In this document: positions 1-12,234 of the stretch, one piece after another
Layout of the letters: each line of letters opens with the position of its first letter
Numbering within the stretch: the stretch's first letter is position 1
DNA from: Corticium candelabrum
Taxonomy: Eukaryota; Porifera; Homoscleromorpha; Homosclerophorida; Plakinidae
Assembly (NCBI RefSeq): GCF_963422355.1
Contig: NC_085085.1
Span: forward strand, 14,765,317-14,829,316
Length of the DNA stretch: 64,000 bases
Reading direction: 5' to 3'
The notes under the pieces: model-generated
Told to the model about the DNA's origin: nothing
The model's database searches: none
What the model saw: only the letters and a program-made list of their open reading frames with translations
Position numbers and translations under genes: made by a program

Positions 1-719
1 GCCAATATGCTATTGTTACGTCACCTACGTTTTGCATCCCAAAACGATTGCTGATTGGCTCGACAAACTCCTCCAGTGTGACACATGCTTACAAACAAAC
101 AAACAAACATACAAACATAGGTAGCAACATACCGACAGACAGACCGGAAGTCAATTCAGCTCATTTAGAGTGAGGTTCTCGCGAAGCAGTCCACCACTTA
201 TTGTGGTGTTCTTCTTTACGCTCGTAGCTTAAATAGGTAATTAATAGATAATTAATTAATCAATTGGCAGCAGTGAATTTCCGTTCCAGTGAATTAATTC
301 ATTTAACAGGCTATCTTTTGTTAACTAGACTATAATTAATATTTATTAGTCCTGTATAATAGGTCTACATAATTTTAATTTACAGAAAAAGCTCATGATA
401 ACTAATTGTAGAAAGTGATTCTACGTGCTGAGCAGCGCTTCCTAATATGCTATGCATCTGAATTTTTTGTGTCTCTTTTGTAGATACCATTACCATGGTA
501 TTATCAGTTAATGAAATAGGCATAACTTATAAAAGTAGCCCACACTGCGCTGCATCTTTGTGGCATGGGGAAACTCTTGGGCTGTCATCATTATAGCTAG
601 TCTACACCAAAATAGTTGGTACACACCTGACACTTCAATTTTTGTGTCTGGACATTGTTTGCGTATAAATGTCTTAAAGACACTGTACTGATCTAGACTG
701 TTTGTTGATTTTTGTTTAG
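1..719. other. Region upstream of first recognised ICE2 exon
   Basis: No coding exon can be supported here. The stretch is AT-rich with TTAATTAA-type runs. Because the first recognisable ICE2 exon at 720 is internal (it starts right after a splice acceptor), this region or sequence left of the window must hold the 5' exons. A short open stretch near 481-507 following a tag acceptor is a possible small exon but has no recognisable sequence. Confidence 0.4.
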
Positions 720-1819
720 AAGCTAAATTCATTGGTATTAAAGGAGCAAGAAGAATTCCTTGCATTTCTTGAGAGTGTATCAGCTCAACAAAGTCCTCAG
801 TATAGGACAATACCAGAAGATGTAACTGCAGCATTTAAGGTGAATCTCGTACTGTTCAGGAACATTTAAAGAATTATTGTACTTTAGGGTTAAACTGAAG
901 TGTTTGATTTAATTAAACATTTTCAGTGTACCTGTCATCATTTGAACATTATTTGTGAGAGAATATTCTGTTATGATAATAGAGGAATGGAGCTATGGTG
1001 TGGGTAGTTAACTCAAGACACTTAATACCTGACAAACCAGGTATGAAGCAGTTAGGAATGAATGCATAGCTTAGCTATCCAATTTCCTTTACTCTTTATG
1101 TAGAAGAGGATATGGTGGTAGTCACTGACTCAGAAGGGTCAGAAAGGCAAATTACAGTTTACTGTAAGTCTCATTTATATGTGCTTGTTGGTTGTCTTCT
1201 CATATTTAATTTCTCATACTATTCAGTTATCTCCATATTTAGTATTGTCTTATGAACACAAGAAATTTGCTTGCTTGAGTATTATGTGCATCAATAATTG
1301 ATGTGCGGTACCTTATAGGTCAAAGCAATAAATGCTTCCCACTAACTTTAATGCTGAAAATAGATATGATACAGATATCATACAGATATGATACAGATTA
1401 GAGTGACTTGTTAAAGGAGACTGTGTCATGTATATTGTCTTGAAGCTCATCTTTCAATCTAGACTTAGAAAAAACAATTGTTTTTGCAGTCTATTGTTCA
1501 ATGTCAAAGAATGCAGATTGAGAAGTTATATCCGGTGAGATTCTGAGGCAAATTTGGTTTTGTTATAAGCATGCCTTTGGAGGTTGGAGATGTTGTGTGA
1601 GATGATAATTTCTGTTTGTGTTGCAGCTTAATTAATAATAATGAGGCTTTACTTTTGTTTCTGATAGCGTTATTACCAGCTTCATAGTTCTGTTAGTCTG
1701 GATGATCTAGCAATTTTGGATCAAACGATGATCTTTGTTAAGACTGCTTTAAAACAGGTACAGTACTGTTTACATAATGCGCCTGCCTGCTTGCCTGTTT
1801 GTCTGTGTCTGTTTTACGA

Positions 1820-1851
<32 letters not shown>

Positions 1852-1878
1852 GTGTGTGCACGCGTGTGGTGTGTGTGT

Positions 1879-1971
<93 letters not shown>

Positions 1972-4074
1972 TCGTCTTAAAAGAAAACTACAGAAGACCA
2001 AAGACTTTTCTATGCATAATTTGTTTGATAGGGAGATGTTCTACAACTTTCTTTGCCAAAAGCATCATCAGTCATTGAAGTACAGCAGCTGGTTCCAGAT
2101 GTATGTTGAAGTTGGGAGACAACTCAACTACAGGGTATTGTTTATTGTGTAGTCTTTTTATAGTTTGACCTTGTCATTAGTCAAGATGCGACTGCTGACC
2201 GTCTGTCCAAAGAACACAATGTGGACATTGTAGTTGCAACAGAGAGTCTTTCGACTTTGGCAAGCAATCAGTCACCAGATTTCTCCCATACATGGCAGAT
2301 ACCAATAGCAGTAAAACTACAATCCAACAATCAAAAATGTATATTTATTGACAATCCTATTATTCTGAACACATTAGCAGGTCGAGAGAGGAGCCGTGTT
2401 GTCTTTGATAGATTATTGAGGCAAATAACTATGGAGACAGATATGCATGATTCTGTTGGACGAGCTGATGTGGAGCTGAAGCAGAAGAGTCAAGTGCATT
2501 TAGAGACTGATAGGCACCAAAGAGCTGCAGAGACTGAATTGTCAAGTGATAGTGATAGTGAATTTGTGGGATTTGACTTGAAGACTGATCTCACTGTTGA
2601 AGAAATGCGAGTGTTATCCAGTGATGAAGCAGATACAGAACTGCAGATTGTAACAGACGAGGACTTTGACTGTGAATGTTCTGGTGAAGAGAATTCGAAG
2701 TCAGTGAATGTCAATACATCTGCTATTGACCATTCTCTTATTACATTGGAAGATCCACATAACGATCAGTGTTTTGTGTACAACCTATGGAAGTGTGGTG
2801 AGATGACCATTTTAGTACGAAGCAGAGGTGATGGACTTCTAGAAGATAAAAGGATGAAGGGCAAAACACGTCGGTTGTTTCTAGTACCTAAGCTGGAGTT
2901 TCAAGTTGAATATGGATATGAGAGGATCACACATGCTGAATGTGCACACTGGTGGATGGGCTTATATTTTAGGCCTCGTTCTCATGTAGCAATTGGTAAG
3001 AATTTATACAATGCTGTTCTTCACTGGAAAGAGTAATTTAATATATGTTGCATACCAATTATCTAGAACTGTATTACTCTCTTATGAGAGACAACAAAGT
3101 TTACAGAAATGAAACCTAACAATTAGTACAGTTTCTTTGAAAATGTAGAAAATGCAAAAGATTTCTTTCGAGGACATGGGTAGTGGGCTGTCATGATCAT
3201 ATGCATATTGCCTTAAGTCTAACAGTTGAAGTCTCAAGATTCTTATGATTATTTACTTATGCAAACCGTTTCTGATGAAGTCAGTGACTGTTAAGAGAAT
3301 AAGAAAACTGTTTGTGGCGGGTTGGGAGGATGAGTTACTAAGTTTGCATACAGGTGTATGTATGACGTTGGTAGAGCACTGTCTAGCTGTTTGTTTGGTT
3401 GTGTTGAAAACATAGCAACGTGTACTATGATCATTGATGTAAGTTGAGGTGCTTTAATTAAGTTATCTTTTGCAGTTTACCTCAATGGGTTTTCTTTTGA
3501 AGTTCTTCAGTGCAAGATAGTTGATCTTGAAAATCTTGGAGAAATGGTTAGAAAGGACTGTAGCTTCAGGTAATTAATTGTTTTAAGTATGCAAGTGCAG
3601 CTCCTTTAATTAATTAATGACTGACGTTATTGCCTCCCTATAGTCCTAAGCAAGCTATGAAAACCTTACTACATATTCTAATAGAAGTTCACAAGTTTGT
3701 TGTCATTAGCATAGAATTGCGTAAAATTTACTTTTTATGTGTACACTGTATGCGCTATTCAGGTTGTCTGTTGGTCAGTATCTGATTAGTCACACTGCTG
3801 GTGCTTCTGATATTACCATTCTGGAATCGGAAACAACCGACTGTAATTCAGCCGATGATACGTATTGAGTATTTGTTATGTCAAGATTCTCTCTAGGGTA
3901 TCTAATTTGCAAACGTTCTCTAGGTTTGATCTCTGGAGGTCTGCGTTTGGTGAACTGGACAGGGAACATGAGAGTGATCTGGCAGCGTTATCTTGTCTTC
4001 AGGTTTCTGTAAATATACAGTCACCACATCAAAAGAAACACAACTTAATCCCTGGAACATTCCCACCTGAATAG
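720..4074 (+). CDS. ICE2: Little elongation complex subunit 2 (ICE2/NARG2), 5' end unresolved
   Basis: ICE2 is a scaffold subunit of the little elongation complex, which supports RNA polymerase II transcription of snRNA genes in the nucleus. Readable exons include 720-839 (KEQEEFLAFLES), 1668-1757 (RYYQLHSSVSLDDL), about 2032-2099, a large exon about 2183-2995, 3475-3569, 3763-3861 and 3924-4074. The large exon matches the conserved block before the variable linker (TWQIPIAVKLQ) and then the NARG2 C-terminal domain (YNLWKCGEMTILVRS, PKLEFQVEYGYE). The last exon ends in the family's terminal motif, PGTFPPE followed by a stop, like the vertebrate GRIPCTFPP. The acidic, serine-rich linker between the two conserved blocks (about residues 80-180 of the big exon) is much shorter than in mammals. 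Exon 1 and the phase of the 2099/2183 junction are not resolved. Family assignment is firm; the exact model is approximate. Confidence 0.85.
1820..1968. repeat. (TG)n microsatellite in ICE2 intron
   Basis: About 150 bp of almost pure TG dinucleotide, interrupted by GCGTG and CACGCGTG near 1846-1866, lying between the ICE2 exon ending at 1757 and the one starting near 2032. All open frames across it are Val-Cys or Thr-His repeats and are not genes. Confidence 0.95.
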
Positions 4075-4352
4075 TGACATGACATCACCAGTGGCCATGG
4101 ATTTGGTGTATTGCTACATTGCTAACTAATTATAGCACTCGAATTTCTAGAATTGTTAGATATCTTTTTGGGATTTTGTGACAATTAATACAAATATATG
4201 TCGATGCCGTGTTTGTAGTGTAGTAGGCATACAGAGCTGCTTGGGTTGCCACAAGCAATATCCGTGACTGTGGGGTGTAAAGGCCCCCGTATGTTATATT
4301 TTTAATTATTAGTGCTCTACAGCACACCGAATGAGTCATCAGTCGCTGCAAA

Positions 4353-6730
4353 ATGTCCGGAAAATCACATGTTGTAGACGTGCGAGTGGTCGACATCCAG
4401 AAGAAACGCTTGCCTAACAAGCACTACGTGAGAATTCTGTGTCTTCCGCACCTCGTCTCGTCGTTTGTGCAGTGACGGTTTTTCCCCCGAATGTACCGGT
4501 AGGTGTACGCTGTTCGAGTGACGTGGTCTGACGGTGCTCAGTTTTGTATCTACAGAAAGTACAGCGTGTTCTTCGAGTTTCAGGTATGTCAATAGGCGTC
4601 GACTGCCATGTAGGTACTTTCTCAACATTAGCTAACAGAAGTGTAGGCACGTGAAGGCTTGCTAGAGTTGCTAGCGAGTCTTCAGTGCTGTCTTTAGTGC
4701 AATTGCAACTACTTGTCAATTGAGGTGTTTCATGCAACACCAGCCACATGTTTAGAGATCGATTTACTTCACTTTGAAGCTTGTCTTGGCATAGCTTGAT
4801 GCACAGACGAATCGTGTCATGTGCGTCATGTGTCGCTGTGTTGCAAATAGCCGTGTCCAAGTTTGGCAGTTTACGGTATTGTCCTTCTTTATTATTCTGT
4901 TTCTGTGGATGTTAACTGCGTAATTAATTAACTGTATTGTATTTACTGTCACAAGTGGACATCTACATCTAATCAAGTCTCTGTGGGTTCTTAGTCGTTT
5001 TGATAGATCTAAAACTGACGGAACCGTTCTAGCCTCTGAAGGAGTGAACTGGAATTGTCGAACTGCTGATTGGAACAGTTTTAATTAATTAACACATCCT
5101 CCAATCTAACAATAATTGCTTTGTACCTTTTAAAGTACTATATGGTTCATGGTGCTTGTAGTTTCAATTGTCTCTAGAAGAACATGTGTACATTTTTAGC
5201 TGTTTTCTTCAGGCAAGTGTTCTTACAATGTTACAACTGCACTTGTTGAATGAAATTGGTGAATGACGAATGCTAGTTTAATATGTACAACCCACATAAC
5301 ATATTTGCTGTGACTTGGTCATTATATTTGACAGCATATACACAGCGCGGGCAAAAATGGGTAGTTTCTAAAAGCAAGTTGCCCTTAAATCTGAGGTTGT
5401 TGTAAAATTGATAACCAGTGAACTTTGTGCGAAAGTTATAATGCGGCGGGAAAGTGTCCGAGTATACAAGACTAGTTAATACTGAAACTTGAGGTTGCTT
5501 TTTACTGTGCTGATCAGAGACTCGTAGATAATTGGTGATGTTTACTATAGTAGGACCTGCTGCCTCAAGTCAGATGATTTAGTTCTTGTTTAATTCAACA
5601 TTGAAGCCAAACTTGCATTTTAACCTATCCACTTGTTGTAGTGCACTCAAGAGTTGTTGTATGTCATACCCAGTTCCACTTGTTTGTAATCATTTGTAAG
5701 CTTTGAATTATTTTAATGCATAATGATTACATTTTTTATGTTACTATATTTCAAGTAAGTACGCAGTTTAATTAACGTGTTGTGAAATTGTAGGCTAAGC
5801 TGTACGAGATGTTTCCAAAGACTCAAGAAAGCAAACTTCCACACTTACCAGGTAAGAACTTAATTTACATCACGAGTGACCAAATTATAGCATCACCTCG
5901 AACCGGCACACTTGTTCAGTGATAACAGGATGAGTGCAGCCAATACTGGTGTGCTAGCACAGAAATAGATGAAACCGTTGTAGTGACAATTAAGTTAAGG
6001 AGACGGGGTTTGTAGTATTGCTATTGTGCAGATTTATGATGCAAATAGATAGTATTCTCCTTAATTATGCATAATGAGTGGCATGTAGTCGCTTGCTTTC
6101 TCTCGAGTACTTTGTAGTAACCATAGTTGATTGCAAACATGATGCCTTTGCTTGTGTGCACGGCAATGTTTGAAGTCTGCTTGGCATACTTTTTGCGTGC
6201 TCTCCCAGCTCTTGAGTGTCGTCCATTTGTTATGTTTGTGGCTGTACAGGTATTTTGGTAAGCACTAAAGTGTCATATATTTGCTACTACGAAGTACTAA
6301 AAATTTTTTAGTTCCACAAATTTTGCTATCCTAACACTCGAATGGGTCTCTGTGAATAAAACGGCTGCCAATGAAGCTCTGAAGTCTTACACTTTATGGA
6401 CTGGCGGCTATTTTGGCTCCAGTGACGTCCAACAGAGCAAATCAGTGTTACAGTGTCGTTTCTAGACAAATTATGGCACTGCAAATATGTAATTACAGTT
6501 ACTGCCAAAACGTGCCGGTCAGTATATCACTTCTGGAAACCAGTCAATTGTCAAAAGTGAATTTTATCGAAAGCGTTTTATGAAAAACAAGATAAATGCT
6601 CGAGTCGACAGATTACTTGTAGGTTACAGTCAGCAGAGGTATATAGTAATATTACTTTTTAATTATAACTAGTCACTATAGTAAATGACAATTGTTTATA
6701 GCAGAGTTGTTTTGTTATCAACGACAGATT

Positions 6731-6797
<67 letters not shown>

Positions 6798-6820
6798 TGT
6801 GTCTGTGTCTGTGTCTGTGT

Positions 6821-6885
<65 letters not shown>

Positions 6886-6961
6886 TGCATGTCTGTGTGT
6901 GTGTCTGTGTCTGTGTGTCTGTGTCTGTGTGTGTCTGTGTCTGTGTGTGTGTGTGTGTGTG

Positions 6962-6999
<38 letters not shown>

Positions 7000-7028
7000 T
7001 GTGTCTGTGTCTGTGTCTGTGTCTGTGT

Positions 7029-7077
<49 letters not shown>

Positions 7078-7336
7078 TGTGTGTGTGTGTGTCTGTGTGT
7101 GTGTGTCTGTGTGTGTGTGTGTGTGTGTGTGTCTGTGTGTGTGTCTGTGTGTGTGTCTGTGTGTGTGTCTGTGTGTGTCTGTGTCTGTGTCTGTGTGTGT
7201 CTGTGTCTGTGTCTGTGTCTGTGTCTGTGTGTGTCTGTGTCTGTGTGTGTGTGTGTGTGTGTGTGTCTGTGTGTGTGTCTGTGTGTGTGTCTGTGTGTGT
7301 CTGTGTCTGTGTCTGTGTCTGTGTGTGTCTGTGTCT

Positions 7337-7377
<41 letters not shown>

Positions 7378-7386
7378 TGTGTGTGT

Positions 7387-7423
<37 letters not shown>

Positions 7424-7454
7424 TGTGTGTGTGTGTGTGTGTGTGTGTCTGTGT

Positions 7455-7507
<53 letters not shown>

Positions 7508-7530
7508 TGTGTGTGTGTGTCTGTGTGTGT

Positions 7531-7564
<34 letters not shown>

Positions 7565-7582
7565 CTGTGTGTGTGTCTGTCT

Positions 7583-7637
<55 letters not shown>

Positions 7638-8358
7638 TGTTTATCTGTAGTTTTGAAGACGTATTTGAGTTTCTAAAGTGTGTATTTTAGTAGGGAGATT
7701 ACATGCCCTTGTTCAGGCTCACACAGCGGCAGCAAAGAGAGCAAAAAAGATTGAAAGCTTTTGTCAGGCAAGTCAATGGCTTGATTCGCTAATATAGGCG
7801 TGTTGGCTGTATGCATACTGTACACGTAATTTTAGGCGTTGATTAAGCTGCCACCTGAAATATCCCTCTGTGATGATGTGTTGGGTTTCTTTGAAGCTTG
7901 GGACCAGGACTTGGATTTAAACGTTGATCGAAAGTAGATAGTATTTTACAAGTTGTATTAGTGTATTGTATGATGACTTCTGATGCTGTTGCAGTGTTAT
8001 GCAAGTAAATCCTTACTATTCGACTGTTGACAAAGTATCAAAGGGGGAAGAGCACGCCTACCAGTACATACACTTTGATGGTCAGCAAATTATGAATTAT
8101 GTTGTAATTCAGATGGTTTAAGACTTTGTGTTGCTTTCTTTGTTGGTTTCAATGAAAGCATAGCAGACAGAATTTGTTTGTAAGAACAGTGTGACATGTT
8201 TGCAAGCAGTTTGTTGGAAGTGGTGGTGGTGGTGGTGGTGGTGGTGGTGGTGGTGGTGGTCTCTCTCCCTCCCTCCCTCCCTCCCTCCCTCCCTCCCTCC
8301 CTCCCTCCCTCCCTCCCTCCCTCCCTCCCTCCCTCCCTCCCTCCCTCCCTCCCTCCCT

Positions 8359-8409
<51 letters not shown>

Positions 8410-8463
8410 CGCATGTGTGCGTGTGTGAGCGTGAGTGAGTGTGTGTGTGTGTGTGTGTGTGTG

Positions 8464-8523
<60 letters not shown>

Positions 8524-11207
8524 GCACATTTATGTGAGTCTTGCTCACACTAGTTTTCTGCGAGTGAGACAAACACATCACAAAATGATTGATGTTGTAT
8601 TGGAGCATTACTTCTAAGTTCTAAAGAGTTATTCATTGCAGCTCTCCAGGTCTTTTTTCTAGTGTTTCTAAGATAAGGGTGTTATGCTTTGCAAATAGGG
8701 GCTTTATTGTTTTTAAAAATAATTTATCTTAGTTGTTTGTTGTATGTTATGTTATGGTGCAAAGATGATGAAGATGTTCATGAAATGGAACAATATCGTG
8801 CTAACTTCACATTTTATGGTTTGGGAGCAAATGAAGTCAGTTTTGAAGCAGGAGACATAGTCCACGTCATCGACAAGAATGACAATGGTTACTTTTCATG
8901 TGTACTGGTGTATGTGGCTGTCTCTGTATTTTGTACATTTTTGTTTGAACTTAAACTTCGCTGTATGTTTGAGTTATTGTGCATTGTTGATACTGTAGGA
9001 TGGTGGTTGCTTCAGGTTGGCGATAAAGAGGGCAGGGCTCCTGGCTCGTATCTGGAACCAGTAGATCAACTGAGTTCAGAGCCAAGGGAACATGGACATT
9101 CTACATCTAGTATAATGAGTAGTGAACTAATGATTAACTTCCTTCATAATCACACAACATGTCTTGTTGTAGGTGATTGCTACATTGCTGTAGCTGACTA
9201 TGTGCCTTCAGTCAGTGATGAGGTTCAGTTAATGGAAGGCACGGCAGTTGAAGTTTTGGAAAAAAATCTAGATGGCTGGTGGAAGATTAAGTGCGTTACA
9301 TCTAGTCTCTATAATGAGGACGGTCGGAGTAATAATGATTTATTGAAAGGATAAAGGATGACGTTGGGTTTGCTCCATCGACATATCTGAGAAAGCTGTC
9401 ACATAAACGACATAGTCATACCCGTGATGTCAGTGCAGTACTGCTGTGTCATCATTTGATGTACTAATTACTGCTGTGTTTTAGTTTGCTGGGTATTCTG
9501 TCGATAGGTCGTCGGATACATATGCTTTACCTCTTAAACCACCTCCCAGAGGATCGATGTTGACTAGAAGTACGCGTGCGTTTATTTGCATGTATTTCCT
9601 CACAAAATGGTATAAGTTCTTTCTAGGAAGAGCAAGCAGTGGTAGCTCGTATGCATTGCAAGAGGTTCGGAGAGACATTGATGTTGACAAGTCTGGATAT
9701 GTTACTGTAACGCCAAACAAGGATAGGTAAATTTCGAAGTGTTTCTACTGTAATACATCGAATAGAAAATGAACATAAGATATGCAGTACAGTCGAGGAA
9801 TGTGGTTGTTTTAGCATTATTTGGCAAGTGCTGTATAGGCAGTCAGTTTAGGAGTCTGTTAGTGAATGTTATATCGTACCCGAGGTTAGTTATGGTCAAC
9901 TTTTATTATATGACAAGTTGTTTCCTTTTTCTTAAGCCGTGTCCACACTAGACCAGAAATGGATTGTGATCCAATCATGATCGGATTGCGCTGATCACAC
10001 TTGATCCGATTTGATCAGGATAGTGAGCGTCTACACTGAACTTAGAAAATGATATCTCCGCCTTTTTTTCGGTATCATGTGACTGATGGCCGATGTGTAC
10101 ATGTGGGTTCTTTGCTTATGGAAACCGTTGATACAGCAACTTAAGGCAATTGAAATTGAGCAAGAGCAAAGAAGAGTGAGAAGGGTTAGATGTTCTGACT
10201 ACATTCGTAGCGCACATGAAGGTAACGCCTACTATTTTCATAATTGGGTTCAACCGATTGCAATCAATGTGGATTAAATTCATCTCTTGATGTGGATTGG
10301 ATTTATCGCGATTGGATCACGATTGCCTCGAAAGTGGATTAGATGTGGGAGTGATGTTTGCGGTCGCATCACAATCAGATGTTGCCAGTGTGGACAGTTC
10401 TTTACTTAACCAGATGTGTCTACAATCTCTGATTACTCTTTAATTAAGATTCAACTTTTATTTTTAAAATTAGTGATATGGCACTTGGAACATTTCACAT
10501 AACAAAATGTCATTTAGTTTATCTCTTTGTGATTACAATGGGTAGGAGGCAAAGTGTGCCAGATGTAAATATTGTGCCTGTACCACCAATCAATCAAAAG
10601 AGGTTTGTTTGTATCAGTCTTTGTCAAAGTATCTCACATCTTGCAATTGTTTACCTTGATGGTCTTCAGGAATCGATTTCTGTCGGAAGATATATCCAGT
10701 ACTGATAATGTGAAAATTTCTGTGGAGAGGAAGAAGTGCTTCTCAATGTTTGATTTGTTTTCTAATGTTACTAATGACTGCTTGTGGGCGTTAGGAATCC
10801 TATGAATAGGTCTAGGTCGGAGGATCATCATTCCCAACCACATCCCGCTCCTCGGCTGAGACGGCCCCAGTCATTGGTCAGATTAGTTTGCTGTGAGTCA
10901 GTGCCATTTGTCTCACGTTCAGTGTCTGACAGTCTGCAGAATGTCTGGACAAGAACGTGCATATTGTAATACAGAGTTATTCATCTGATCTTGATTTTTC
11001 TGTTGTGAGTGGAGATCAAGTCTATTTGAACTATACGGAAGGTGGATGGGCTTTTGTTAATCACCGACATCATTCTGAGGGTGAGTGTAGAGGTGTGTAG
11101 TGTGAATAGTCGCATGTCAGTTGTGTGCTTGCTCAGACACTTCACAAGGGTGGATACCACTAAGCTACATAAAGAAACATGATCACGGTGAGCTCATACT
11201 AGAATAG
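4353..11207 (+). CDS. SH3PXD2: PX and multi-SH3 scaffold, TKS4/TKS5 (SH3PXD2)-like
   Basis: This family is made of Src substrates that bind phosphoinositides through PX and organise actin-rich invadopodia/podosomes and NADPH oxidase. The start ATG at 4353 opens [19 protein letters not shown]. The PX domain is built from exons 4353-4427, 4503-4583 ([19 protein letters not shown]), 5794-5851 (KLPHLPG), 7694-7767 and 7836-7933 ([19 protein letters not shown]), aligning segment by segment with human TKS5. SH3-1 is in 8767-8887 plus about 9000-9115 ([34 protein letters not shown]). SH3-2 is in 9173-9290 plus 9357-9451 ([25 protein letters not shown]). Low-complexity linker exons follow near 9490, 9630-9727, 10549-10602, 10670-10750 and 10797-10880. 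A C-terminal SH3 lies in about 10960-11085 plus 11131-11207 ([27 protein letters not shown]). The donor at 7767 is cag/gcaagt, a GC-AG intron. The gene starts only 279 bp after ICE2. Confidence 0.85.
6725..7642. repeat. 0.9-kb compound TG/TGTC microsatellite in the SH3PXD2-like intron
   Basis: About 915 bp composed only of TG runs punctuated by TCTG units (TGTC, TGTGTC higher-order blocks) with rare GAG and GCATG interruptions. It fills the middle of the intron between the PX exons ending at 5851 and starting at 7694. Long Cys-Val open frames here are artefacts. Confidence 0.97.
8216..8522. repeat. Compound tract: (GGT)n, (CCCT)n, (CT)n, (TG)n
   Basis: Four different simple repeats abut: GGT triplets at about 8219-8260, a CCCT tetranucleotide block at about 8263-8366, CT dinucleotides at about 8366-8407, then TG at about 8438-8522. 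It lies in the intron before the first SH3 exon. Translations such as poly-His/Arg-Glu-Gly or Trp/Pro-Ser-Leu are spurious. Confidence 0.97.
9935..10401. mobile_element. PIF/Harbinger-type MITE (467 bp) with TTA target duplication
   Basis: The left end AGCCGTGTCCACACTAG and the right end CAGTGTGGACAGTTCT are imperfect inverted copies. The 3-bp sequence TTA stands directly outside both ends (9932-9934 and 10402-10404), the typical target duplication of PIF/Harbinger elements. The interior has GATTGGATC-like subrepeats in both orientations. It sits in an intron of the SH3PXD2-like gene. A 63-codon open frame at 10086 carries an Arg-rich patch but no recognisable transposase, so the copy is non-autonomous. 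Confidence 0.8.
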
Positions 11208-11769
11208 ATGTAAAGTTAATCAAGTAGTTTCTATCAAGTGTGGTAGGTTAATTGTAACCAGAGTTTTGGTGGTAGAGTAGAGTGGTGTTTTCGTCTGCCT
11301 GCTTATAGGGCTGTCATGTGGCTGTGCGTGTGCTTCTTGATTATGTGATGTCAGTGAATAATACACAAGGTTTATCACAGATAAATTCTGAATGGGTTTC
11401 TGTGTACATCGGTAGCAAATCAATAGTTTTGATTGATGTCAATTGATGATTAACAGCTAATCAAGTTTGATCAGTTGATCTGAGACACAAGACCAGTGTG
11501 GAAAATAGCTGTCGAACATCAGACAGCTAGTGTCCAACTAACTGATAGGAATGACCAATTGCAAGGCTCTATCATGTCAGCTGTGAGACCAGACCAGTTC
11601 TCGCGAGAAGAGAAAGTCACCTTACTAAGAGAGAGCATGTCACTCTTCAGAAGCGTTTGCACTAATCGAATCAGTTTGAAACACTTGATTAATCAATAGT
11701 GAGAGGGTTTGAGGTCTTTTCTAATCAATGGCACCCAGTAGCCATGGTTATAAGTAAGCAATCAGCATA
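11208..11769. other. Spacer 3' of the SH3PXD2-like gene
   Basis: No gene is supported. AT-rich sequence with several TTGATCA/TGATCAA motifs near 11440-11490. The donor-like gtgagc at 11188 could alternatively extend the upstream gene beyond the stop at 11205-11207, but no further SH3-like exon is seen. Confidence 0.4.
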
Positions 11770-12065
11770 GCATATATAGCTCAGTTGGTTAGAGAGTCAT
11801 CTTATGGAGTGTTTACATCCGGGACCTTGAAGGTTTGGAAGTTCAAGTCACAGTGATGGCAAGCAATAGCATAATTTCCTTAAGCAAGAAACTAACACAC
11901 AATTGCTTCCCTCGACTCAGGAGTATATATGAGTACCAGCAGAAATGCTGGGGAAGAAGGCAGCCTACTTAGGTAGAAGCTGCAGGACCCCCTGGAAGAT
12001 CAGCCTCAGGCTGAAGGGGCATTCCTGGGTAAATATAACTGTCTTCTTCTTCTTCTTCTTTTTCT
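11770..12065 (+). mobile_element. tRNA-derived SINE, copy 1
   Basis: The head contains a polymerase III A box (TAGCTCAGTTGG near 11777) and a B box (GTTCAAGTC near 11842), spaced as in a tRNA gene. It is followed by a body and a 3' (CTT)n tail at about 12044-12062. The first 170 or so bases are closely matched by the inverted copy at 30883-31271 (shared GAGAGTCATCTTATGGAGTG and TTTCCTTAAGCAAGAAACTA), while the 3' bodies differ. This is not a functional tRNA gene: it lacks a cloverleaf acceptor end. Confidence 0.8.
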
Positions 12066-12234
12066 AGAGTTATGTCAAATAATTGCCAATACCCATGGGT
12101 GTACACCTTATCAATACCAATGCCTTTGAGAGTTTTATCAGAGCACTTTCAGGATGTCACTTCTTGGTAGTCACCATGTCGTTTTCAATGGTCACCATTG
12201 TCAATTAAGTCTTTGATGCTTTACACAATTGCAC

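Noticed and set aside
1716-2152. Several 67-120 codon frames on both strands
   Set aside because: They are translations of a TG microsatellite (poly Val-Cys or Thr-His) in an ICE2 intron.
4130-4976. Minus-strand frames of 70-148 codons
   Set aside because: They are antisense to the first PX exons of the Tks-like gene and show no family.
6659-7690. Long Cys-Val frames up to 321 codons
   Set aside because: Pure TG/TGTC repeat in every frame; no non-repeat protein sequence.
8090-8617. Frames rich in Arg-Glu-Gly, poly-Trp or Pro-Ser-Leu
   Set aside because: They follow the GGT/CCCT/CT/TG tract and lie in an intron of the Tks-like gene.
11777-11850. Possible tRNA gene
   Set aside because: A and B boxes are present but there is no proper acceptor stem or anticodon arm, and a dispersed copy with the same non-tRNA extension exists, so it is a SINE head.
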